A stretch of 15,331 bases of DNA. Source: Bacteriovoracaceae bacterium. GTDB taxonomy: Bacteria > Bdellovibrionota > Bacteriovoracia > Bacteriovoracales > Bacteriovoracaceae. The stretch spans positions 1-15,331 of the forward strand of contig JAGLCH010000208.1 in NCBI GenBank assembly GCA_023146355.1, in the 5' to 3' direction. Shown here in pieces: positions 1-4,780 of the stretch (its first letter is position 1; each line of letters starts with the position of its first letter). The notes under the pieces are model-generated. The model was not told the origin of the DNA. It ran no database searches and saw only the letters and a program-made list of their open reading frames with translations. Made by a program: the position numbers and the translations under genes.

Positions 1-134
1 GATAGGTCGATAGAAAAGAAGTGGTCAAGAACAGAAATACTTTCTAATCCAGAAATTCTTATTACAGCAAGGGCACTATTAGAAGTGCCCGAACTGAGTG
101 CGACAACTGGTTGATCGTCGTACAGAATTTTCAT
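1..134 (-). CDS. mnmE: MnmE (TrmE) tRNA-modification GTPase, N-terminal fragment cut by the window edge
   Basis: Only the first 44 codons are present; the gene continues beyond position 1. The frame starts at ATG 134-132, which overlaps the yidC stop (TAATG). The visible protein reads MKILYDDQPVVAL, then SSGTSNSALAVIRISG at residues 14-29. The PVVAL...GALAVIRISG pattern is the conserved start of MnmE, which binds the folate one-carbon donor in its N-terminal TrmE domain. With MnmG, MnmE installs the carboxymethylaminomethyl group on wobble uridine 34 of certain tRNAs. The usual ATPPG loop reads SSGTS here, so the N-terminal loop is divergent. The GTPase domain lies outside the window. Synteny after yidC (rpmH-rnpA-yidD-yidC-mnmE) supports the call. 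The jag/khpB gene often found between yidC and mnmE is absent. Confidence 0.85.
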   Translation of the reverse strand, partial: MKILYDDQPVVALSSGTSNSALAVIRISGLESISVLDHFFSIDL

Positions 135-1576
135 TAATCAGAAAGTTTGTTGGTCAAAAACTGCTGAATGATAGCAAATAGAGTCGAAACAAAAATATAA
201 AGGACAAGGCCAGAAGGCATGTCCTTCATGATGAAACCAAAAACTAAAGGCATCGCCATCATTATTTTCTTTTGGTTATTGTCCGTCGTTGCCGTTGGCA
301 TCATCTTCTGCTGCAGAAACATTACGACAGTTAAAAGTACAGGAAAAACATAGTATGGGTCTTTAGCTGAAAGGTCAGTAATCCAACCAAAAAATGGTGC
401 TCCAACGAGTTCAACTGCACTATAGAGAACGCGATAGATGGCAAAGAAAACAGGCATCTGAAGTAGAAGAGGAAGACAACCACCCATTGGGTTTGCGCCA
501 CCTCTTTTAAAGAGTTCCATTGTTTCTTTTTGAATACGTTGCTGATCATCTTTATATTTTTCTTTAATTTTTTGAAGTTCAGGCTGAAGTTTTTGCATCT
601 TCTTCATACTCTTAGCAGACTTGTGCTGTAGCGGATAAAGAACCAAACGCATAAGAAGAGTTAAAATAATAATTGAAATACCATAGTTCGGTATAAAAGT
701 ATAAAGCCACTGCATTGCTCTGAGCATAGGTACAGCAATAATACCAAAGAAACCAAAATCTACGGACATTTCTAACTTATCACCAAGAGCAATAAGATCG
801 TCATAATTCTTTTTAACAAAAACATAGTCCAAAGAAAATTCAGTCTTTGGTTGAACAAGATCAGCCGCTAGAACACCGGCTTCAGTTGTTGTAATTCGTA
901 AGGAAGATTTATCCTTTAGAATGGCAGTAAAAATATGATAATTAAAATCAACGCCGACCCACTTAACTTCACCATCAACTACTTCATCATCACCGACAGT
1001 GATACGATCTGCTTCATTTGTATAATATATAAAATCACGGGTTGTATTCATTCCAATGCTCTTCTCAGTTGAACGCAATTGAAAGCGATAACGCAGAGGA
1101 GTTGAAGAAAAAAGAGTTGTGGAAAATCTACCATTAGGAAGAAACTTTCCTACAAACTTTATCCCATGATTAGAAATACCCTCAACCTCCGACTCACTTT
1201 TCTTGGTGAAAGAAAACTCGAGTGGCCTATAGGCTCCGTCAATAAAAGCAAAAAACTCATAAGGATTTGAAGCTCCGAAGATTTCACTGAATGAGTACAT
1301 CTGCCCTGGTGATATAAAGTCGTGGAGGTTTAAGTTATTATCAATAACAATTCTACTCTCACCTGAAGTTAAAGAAAGCGGCTTTACTTTTATTGAAGAA
1401 ACTTCCTTGCTTTCAATTTTATTTGTTGCTGTGACAATTGGTGCTGTAACCTGCTTAACCACACTTTTTTGAGTAACAGTAGTAGGTGCCTGTGTAGGAA
1501 AAAGATATTGCCAACCGAGAAGCACAAAACCGGAAAGTGCAATTGCTAGCACAAATCTTTTAGTATCAGAGTTCAT
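134..1576 (-). CDS. yidC: YidC/Oxa1 membrane protein insertase
   Basis: YidC inserts and folds inner-membrane proteins, alone or with SecYEG. Known clients include F0 subunit c, which is encoded on the other side of the origin here. The 480-residue protein starts with a TM anchor (about residues 7-27, ending GWQYLFP), followed by a periplasmic P1 domain (about 65-270) and the Oxa1 core (about 275-475). The core contains the hydrophilic-groove Arg (R310 in LLMRLVLYP), a basic cytoplasmic hairpin (about 318-360), the motif NPMGGCLPLLLQMPVFFAIY (362-381), and further TM helices near 408-424, 440-450 and 455-475. It is shorter than E. coli YidC (548 residues), mainly in the linker and P1 domain. 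The ATG at 1576 has a GGAG Shine-Dalgarno (1586-1589) with 9-nt spacing. The start lies 21 nt after yidD, and the stop overlaps the mnmE start. Confidence 0.97.
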   Translation of the reverse strand: MNSDTKRFVLAIALSGFVLLGWQYLFPTQAPTTVTQKSVVKQVTAPIVTATNKIESKEVSSIKVKPLSLTSGESRIVIDNNLNLHDFISPGQMYSFSEIFGASNPYEFFAFIDGAYRPLEFSFTKKSESEVEGISNHGIKFVGKFLPNGRFSTTLFSSTPLRYRFQLRSTEKSIGMNTTRDFIYYTNEADRITVGDDEVVDGEVKWVGVDFNYHIFTAILKDKSSLRITTTEAGVLAADLVQPKTEFSLDYVFVKKNYDDLIALGDKLEMSVDFGFFGIIAVPMLRAMQWLYTFIPNYGISIIILTLLMRLVLYPLQHKSAKSMKKMQKLQPELQKIKEKYKDDQQRIQKETMELFKRGGANPMGGCLPLLLQMPVFFAIYRVLYSAVELVGAPFFGWITDLSAKDPYYVFPVLLTVVMFLQQKMMPTATTDNNQKKIMMAMPLVFGFIMKDMPSGLVLYIFVSTLFAIIQQFLTNKLSD

Positions 1577-1597
1577 ATATTACTACTCCATTGAGAG

Positions 1598-1807
1598 TTA
1601 AGGGACGGGATCATACCCGCCAGGAAATAACTTATTACATCTTAGAATTCGCAGTAATGAATACCACAATGCTTTTAAAAAGGAAAACTTTTGAAATGAC
1701 TGTATCGCGTATTCAGAACAGCTCGGATGATAACGACAGTTGCTTCCAAGATAGGGAGAAATACCCATTTGATAAAATTTGAATATATAAATAAATAATT
1801 TATTCAT
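1598..1807 (-). CDS. yidD: YidD membrane protein insertion efficiency factor
   Basis: This 69-residue protein matches the small YidD family, which sits at the membrane near YidC/Sec and improves insertion of YidC substrates. The family signature is clear: GISPYLGSNCRYHPSCSEYA at residues 15-34, including the invariant Cys-Arg-Tyr-x-Pro-Ser-Cys-Ser-x-Tyr core. It is followed by an amphipathic segment, a GGYDPVP ending typical of the family, and no long TM helix. The ATG at 1807 overlaps the 3' end of rnpA by 8 nt, implying translational coupling. No strong Shine-Dalgarno is visible because that sequence is rnpA coding DNA. The rnpA-yidD-yidC order is the standard one. Confidence 0.95.
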   Translation of the reverse strand: MNKLFIYIFKFYQMGISPYLGSNCRYHPSCSEYAIQSFQKFSFLKALWYSLLRILRCNKLFPGGYDPVP

Positions 1808-2180
1808 TCAATGATGCGCATTTAACTTCATTCATCAATTCTTGAAAAGAGTTGAGGAGATAGCGTTCAGCGCGATCATTATCAGAAACTTTTTTAAACA
1901 GATTCGGAGAAACAACAACTAAGATATCAGTTGAAAGAAACTTATGCTCAGAACAGCGAAATGAATCACGCATGAGTCTCTTTAAACGATTGCGACGATT
2001 TGCCTTTCCAACTTTCTTAGATACAGCAAATCCTATACGCGTTTGACTACTATCAACTGCAGTAGATTTAAAAAAGGCCCTTATCCAAGGGCGGCTCAGC
2101 GTTTTACTGCCTGATTTTAAATGTGCAAAGTCACAAGCCTTACGAAGCCTGTGACTTTTTTCAAAAGATGCGTAAGACAC
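1800..2180 (-). CDS. rnpA: RNase P protein subunit
   Basis: This is the basic protein cofactor of ribonuclease P, which assists the RNase P RNA in removing tRNA 5' leaders. It is 126 residues long, normal for the family. The N-terminal KSHRLRKACDF (residues 8-18) is the typical RnpA start region. The RNR motif KVGKANRRNRLKRLMRDSFR spans residues 56-75 and carries the RNA-contacting basic residues. The start is a GTG at 2180-2178; the preceding in-frame codons lead straight to a stop, and no earlier start is possible. No Shine-Dalgarno is visible. The start lies only 6 nt after the rpmH stop, so translation is probably coupled to rpmH. A 9-bp hairpin is embedded in codons 8-18 (see the separate entry). 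Confidence 0.96.
   Translation of the reverse strand: MSYASFEKSHRLRKACDFAHLKSGSKTLSRPWIRAFFKSTAVDSSQTRIGFAVSKKVGKANRRNRLKRLMRDSFRCSEHKFLSTDILVVVSPNLFKKVSDNDRAERYLLNSFQELMNEVKCASLNE
2127..2161. other. Strong inverted repeat inside the 5' coding region of rnpA
   Basis: The arms AAAGTCACA (2127-2135) and TGTGACTTT (2150-2158) are perfect 9-bp complements around a 14-nt centre that can add a few internal GC pairs. On the minus strand (the rnpA mRNA) the hairpin begins about 20 nt downstream of the GTG start. On the plus strand it is followed by a T-run (2156-2161), so it looks like an intrinsic terminator for antisense transcription. Whether it acts in either direction is inference. Confidence 0.5.
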
Positions 2181-2186
2181 AACGTT

Positions 2187-2339
2187 CTATTTTGTACCAA
2201 CAGAGACAGAAAGTTTTTTTCTTCCCTTTGCTCTTCTCGCCTTAATAACGTTTTGGCCACCAGGTGATGCCATACGCTTTAAGAAACCATGTACTCTTAA
2301 TCTTTTCTTTCTTTTTGGTTGGTAAGTTCTTTTACTCAT
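2187..2339 (-). CDS. rpmH: 50S ribosomal protein L34
   Basis: L34 is a very small, highly basic protein of the large ribosomal subunit. Translation of the minus strand from ATG 2339-2337 gives 50 residues ending at TAG (2187-2189). The start MSKRTYQPKRKKRLRVHGF and the later block ASPGGQNVIKARRAKGRKKL match the L34 consensus (KRTYQPSxxKRxRxHGF, then GRxVLxxRRAKGRxxL). It is a few residues longer than the common 44-46, with a short C-terminal SVSVGTK extension. The Shine-Dalgarno AAGGA is complementary to 2346-2350, with 6-nt spacing. rpmH is the first gene of the rpmH-rnpA-yidD-yidC-mnmE operon and lies back to back with dnaA, the ancestral arrangement at many bacterial origins. Confidence 0.97.
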   Translation of the reverse strand: MSKRTYQPKRKKRLRVHGFLKRMASPGGQNVIKARRAKGRKKLSVSVGTK

Positions 2340-2419
2340 AACTAGTCCTTTTCTACGTCTACTCAATAGATATTATTTAACACAATATCAATATAGCTTC
2401 ATACCTTTACAGGTTAACG

Positions 2420-2448
2420 ATTAAAAGGTCAAACGAGAAATTGGTCAA
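2420..2448 (-). promoter_or_regulatory. Predicted sigma70-type promoter of the rpmH-rnpA-yidD-yidC operon
   Basis: Read on the minus strand, the -35 hexamer TTGACC (complement of 2443-2448) and the -10 hexamer TTTAAT (complement of 2420-2425) are separated by exactly 17 nt. Each matches 5 of 6 consensus bases. The expected start near 2413 leaves a leader of about 74 nt before rpmH. A second TTGACC copy (2427-2432) lies 16 nt downstream inside the spacer, which could be chance or an operator half-site. Confidence 0.6.
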
Positions 2449-2490
2449 GTAGGTAAAGCTGACGAGCGTAATCTTTTCACAAAAATATTC

Positions 2491-2519
2491 TTGGGTTGAT
2501 ACCAATCCGAGGCTATGTT
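2491..2519 (+). promoter_or_regulatory. Predicted dnaA promoter
   Basis: The -35 TTGGGT (2491-2496) and -10 TATGTT (2514-2519) are separated by 17 nt, giving a start near 2526 and a leader of about 30 nt. The dnaA Shine-Dalgarno GGAG (2542-2545) follows. The promoter is divergent to the rpmH promoter, with the two -35 elements about 43 bp apart. I see no good DnaA box (at most one mismatch) in 2340-2556, unlike organisms where DnaA represses its own promoter through an adjacent box. Confidence 0.5.
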
Positions 2520-2556
2520 AAAAATGTGTTCCCTTATATCTGGAGAAAAATCTTAA

Positions 2557-4146
2557 ATGAGTAACGATGACGAGAAGTTTCCATTTTCTAATTTCTTAAA
2601 GCTCCCCAATGAGGACCGCAATAAGGTCGAAAGCTTATTTGATGAAAAAGTTTCTCAAAAAGGGACTAGTCCAGCAAATAAGGGCAATCAGTACAGCAAT
2701 GAATTCGATTCTACCGAACTAAACTCAATTAAGAATGAAATTAATAACTATCTATCTGAAGCTATCGCTCCTCAGAAGTATAGCGCCTATTTTGATGGAA
2801 GTTTTTCACTAATCAAGCTTGATCAAGGTAAGGCCATTTTCTCTGTTGCTACCGACTTTATAAAAAATATGATTAAAAACCAATACCTCTCTGCCATTGA
2901 AGATGGAATTTTCACCGTTCTAGGCAAACGCTATACCATTGAAATTACAGTCAATAGTAATCCAAATGCAAGCATGAGTTCTAATAATCATAGTATTTTA
3001 AAGTCAATTGATCGCCACAGCAATAGTGTTCCTTATGATCTAGGGCTGAATCAATCTCCCGAAATCGTAGAAGAGAAGATTGACTCTCGCTACATTGAAC
3101 ATATGGAGCAGCCAGCAATACATAACAGCATTAATCCTAATAAAACATTTGAAAACTTCATCATTGGCCCATCAAATAGCGTCGCTGTTGCTACCGCTCA
3201 AGCTGCGGCAAACAACCCTGGAAAAACAGGGAAATACCCCTCTCTCTATTACTATAGCAATTCAGGGCTAGGAAAAACTCACCTTCTCCACGCCATTGGT
3301 AATCAACTCAAAGAGAATTTTCCAGGAAAAATTATCTGCTTAACCACTGCAATGAGTTTTATGAACGAAATGGTTAAATATATTAAAGACAATAAGATAA
3401 TGGACTTCAGAAAGAAGTATGGGGAACAAATTGATGTCTTAATGATTGATGACATCCACTCATTAAGTAATAAGGAGAGAACCCAAGAGGAGCTCTTTCA
3501 TATATTTAATATACTTTATGAAAAAGAAAAGCAGCTGATCTTTACTTCAGATAAAAAACCTGAGGAAATTGAAGGGATAAAAGAGCGCCTCAAGACGAGA
3601 CTTCAATGGGGACTAGTTGTTGATATTCAACCACCAGATCTCGAAACAAGGATTGCTATCCTCAAAAGAAAAGCATCTTTGCTTGATATGTTCCTTCCTG
3701 ATGATGTTATTGAGCTGATTGCCTCATCCATTAGAAAGAACATCAGAGAACTTGAAGGTGCCCTCTTAAGGCTTTCAGCTTACTCAGACCATATTGGCTG
3801 TGAAATAGATATTGAAATGGCCAAGGACTACCTAAAAATCAGCCCTAGCCTAGCTGAAAAAAATAAGATCACACTAGAGTCTATTGCATCTGTTACTGCT
3901 GAATATTACGATTTTCAAGTGGCCGACCTTAAGTCTCCTTCAAGAGTGAAAGATATTTCCCGCTCACGTCAGATAGCATGGTACCTCTCAATGAAGCTCA
4001 TTAACTGTACCAATAAAGAAATAGCCACCTTTTATAACCGAAAAGATCACTCGACTGTTATCCACGGAGTGAGTTCAATTAATAAAAAAATTAAAGAAGA
4101 CCATATTTTAGCAAAAGATGTTGCAACAATCGAAAGCAAGCTCTAG
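2557..4146 (+). CDS. dnaA: DnaA chromosomal replication initiator
   Basis: DnaA binds DnaA boxes at oriC, oligomerises with ATP, melts the AT-rich element and loads helicase. The 529-residue protein has an acidic N-terminal extension of about 53 residues, domain I (about 54-132), a linker domain II (about 133-190), the AAA+ domain III (about 192-420) and DNA-binding domain IV (about 427-529). Visible motifs are Walker A SNSGLGKTH (234-242), Walker B VLMIDD (294-299), the box VII arginine finger R348 in RLKTRLQWGL, sensor 2 R397 in NIRELEGALLRL, and the domain IV signature RKDHSTVIH (495-503). Two oddities are visible. The first P-loop Gly is replaced by Ser234, and domain I lacks the FxxW-type aromatic motif seen in E. 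coli (here KYSAYF). The ATG at 2557 has GGAG 11 nt upstream. oriC follows immediately downstream. Confidence 0.98.
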   Translation: MSNDDEKFPFSNFLKLPNEDRNKVESLFDEKVSQKGTSPANKGNQYSNEFDSTELNSIKNEINNYLSEAIAPQKYSAYFDGSFSLIKLDQGKAIFSVATDFIKNMIKNQYLSAIEDGIFTVLGKRYTIEITVNSNPNASMSSNNHSILKSIDRHSNSVPYDLGLNQSPEIVEEKIDSRYIEHMEQPAIHNSINPNKTFENFIIGPSNSVAVATAQAAANNPGKTGKYPSLYYYSNSGLGKTHLLHAIGNQLKENFPGKIICLTTAMSFMNEMVKYIKDNKIMDFRKKYGEQIDVLMIDDIHSLSNKERTQEELFHIFNILYEKEKQLIFTSDKKPEEIEGIKERLKTRLQWGLVVDIQPPDLETRIAILKRKASLLDMFLPDDVIELIASSIRKNIRELEGALLRLSAYSDHIGCEIDIEMAKDYLKISPSLAEKNKITLESIASVTAEYYDFQVADLKSPSRVKDISRSRQIAWYLSMKLINCTNKEIATFYNRKDHSTVIHGVSSINKKIKEDHILAKDVATIESKL

Positions 4147-4200
4147 AAAAACTAATCAAAAATAATTTACATCTCTGCTTTTGAAAAAAAAAAATTTTTT

Positions 4201-4294
4201 TTGTCCACATTCGCAGTGGATAACTCTCTACAGTTATTATCTTTCCACAGCAAACTATACTTTTCCACAAGTTATCCACACAGGTTGTGGATAA
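4201..4294. promoter_or_regulatory. Left DnaA-box array of oriC
   Basis: Boxes are at 4201-4209 (TTGTCCACA, +), 4215-4223 (AGTGGATAA, -), 4241-4249 (CTTTCCACA, +, two mismatches), 4261-4269 (TTTTCCACA, +), 4272-4280 (TTATCCACA, +, perfect) and 4286-4294 (TGTGGATAA, -, perfect). The two perfect boxes face each other across 5 nt, suggesting a high-affinity head-to-head DnaA site. Confidence 0.8.
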
Positions 4295-4302
4295 CTTTAT
4301 CC

Positions 4303-4324
4303 CTATAACTTATTAATATTATAG
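4303..4324. repeat. AT-rich 22-bp inverted repeat beside the left DnaA-box array
   Basis: CTATAA (4303-4308) and TTATAG (4319-4324) are inverted around the palindrome TATTAATA (4311-4318), only 8 bp from the perfect box at 4286-4294. A GC-rich patch AGCGCTGCGC (4331-4340) follows. This is a secondary candidate for a melting site or a protein-binding palindrome; function is inference. Confidence 0.4.
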
Positions 4325-4348
4325 CCTTTAAGCGCTGCGCAACTAGTG

Positions 4349-4368
4349 TTTTCCACATATGTGGAAAA
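4349..4368. repeat. Perfect 20-bp palindrome formed by two DnaA-like boxes
   Basis: TTTTCCACATATGTGGAAAA is a perfect palindrome. Each half is a DnaA box with one mismatch (TTTTCCACA), meeting head to head across AT. A third copy of the same variant box (TGTGGAAAA) lies at 4391-4399. The symmetry suggests a dimer site, either for two DnaA protomers or for another dimeric origin regulator. Confidence 0.6.
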
Positions 4369-4390
4369 AAGAAAAGAGGCAGAGTTGATA

Positions 4391-4535
4391 TGTGGAAAAA
4401 AAACTTTCACCATGTGGATAAGAATGTGAACAAAACCAATAAAAAAAGGCCAAAATGAACAACCAAAATAAAAATAAAAAAGACGTGGAAAGATTATGTG
4501 GATAAGTGTGGATAACACATAGAAGGTGTGGACAA
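4391..4535 (-). promoter_or_regulatory. Middle DnaA-box array, all in minus orientation
   Basis: Minus-oriented boxes lie at 4391-4399 (TGTGGAAAA), 4413-4421 (perfect), 4425-4433 (TGTGAACAA), 4497-4505 (perfect), 4507-4515 (perfect) and 4527-4535 (TGTGGACAA). The perfect pair at 4497 and 4507 is spaced 10 bp start to start, one helical turn, so both boxes face the same side of the DNA as needed for cooperative DnaA filament formation. Confidence 0.8.
4432..4481. other. Phased A-tract segment, predicted intrinsic bend inside oriC
   Basis: A-runs of four or more bases occur at 4432-4435, 4441-4447, 4452-4455, 4465-4468, 4470-4474 and 4476-4481. The first three are centred about 10 bp apart. 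T is almost absent from this strand of the segment. It separates two groups of DnaA boxes, so a bend would bring them together. Curvature is inference from spacing. Confidence 0.45.
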
Positions 4536-4598
4536 GTAAGAAGAATCTCCGAACATTAATTATGGCCAGTATAAAATCTTTCCCCACCCTACTGCGAC

Positions 4599-4658
4599 TT
4601 ATCCACTTTGCAAGTGGTTGAAATAAAAGTAATAATGGGACTTTTCAACTTATCCACG
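4599..4658 (+). promoter_or_regulatory. Right DnaA boxes and a small hairpin next to the unwinding element
   Basis: Two plus-oriented one-mismatch boxes, TTATCCACT (4599-4607) and TTATCCACG (4650-4658), lead into the AT-rich element that begins 2 bp after the second box. A perfect inverted repeat, CCACTT (4603-4608) and AAGTGG (4612-4617) with a TGC centre, overlaps the first box. Confidence 0.65.
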
Positions 4659-4659
4659 C

Positions 4660-4699
4660 CTCTATTATAATATAATAAAAGTAATATAATATAATAGAG
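4660..4699. repeat. Candidate DNA unwinding element: 40-bp AT-rich inverted repeat
   Basis: The outer arms CTCTATTATA (4660-4669) and TATAATAGAG (4690-4699) are perfect complements. Across the full 40 bp, 16 of the 18 outermost position pairs match. The 12-mer TATAATATAATA occurs twice in direct orientation, at 4666-4677 and 4685-4696, 19 bp apart. Apart from the outer CTC/GAG edges the segment holds only one G (4681). It begins 2 bp after the DnaA box at 4650-4658. CTA-TTA steps at each end could be read as a minimal DnaA-trio, but only two units long. Confidence 0.7.
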
Positions 4700-4720
4700 A
4701 ACAGGCCGAGACCAAATTAG

Positions 4721-4749
4721 TTGCTAAACTTGTTTTAAAGCGATAAAAA
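4721..4749 (+). promoter_or_regulatory. Possible dnaN promoter
   Basis: TTGCTA (4721-4726) and TAAAAA (4744-4749) are separated by 17 nt. Both hexamers match 4 of 6 consensus bases, so this is a weak prediction. It would give a start near 4756 and place the dnaN Shine-Dalgarno AGAGGA (4767-4772) shortly after. It is the only obvious place for a promoter serving the long plus-strand gene run after oriC. Confidence 0.35.
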
Positions 4750-4780
4750 ACTAAGAACTTATTGAAAGAGGACTAAACCA

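Larger units (their letters stand above)
4147..4780. other. oriC: Predicted chromosomal replication origin (oriC) between dnaA and dnaN
   Basis: This 634-bp gene-free stretch separates dnaA from dnaN, a common origin location. It contains five perfect DnaA boxes (TTATCCACA or its complement): 4272-4280 (+), 4286-4294 (-), 4413-4421 (-), 4497-4505 (-) and 4507-4515 (-). One-mismatch boxes lie at 4201-4209 (+), 4215-4223 (-), 4261-4269 (+), 4349-4357 (+), 4360-4368 (-), 4391-4399 (-), 4425-4433 (-), 4527-4535 (-), 4599-4607 (+) and 4650-4658 (+). The box orientation is grouped: mostly plus on the left, all minus in the middle (4360-4535), and plus on the right. An A11T8 tract (4184-4202) marks the dnaA-proximal edge, and a 40-bp AT-rich inverted repeat marks the dnaN-proximal side. 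Open frames crossing this area are not believable genes. Confidence 0.92.

Noticed and set aside
1591..1782. Plus-strand open frame of 63 codons
   Set aside because: It lies antisense across yidD, which has an unmistakable family signature; no Shine-Dalgarno or recognisable protein.
4184..4202. A11T8 tract after dnaA as a dnaA terminator
   Set aside because: There is no GC-rich stem before the T-run; it is better seen as an AT-rich edge of oriC.
4091..4279. Minus-strand open frame across the dnaA end and left DnaA boxes
   Set aside because: Overlaps dnaA domain IV codons and origin boxes; no protein features.
4303..4587. Minus-strand open frame of 94 codons inside the origin
   Set aside because: Its content comes from A-rich DNA and DnaA boxes (Phe- and Ile-rich translation), with no plausible ribosome site or domain.
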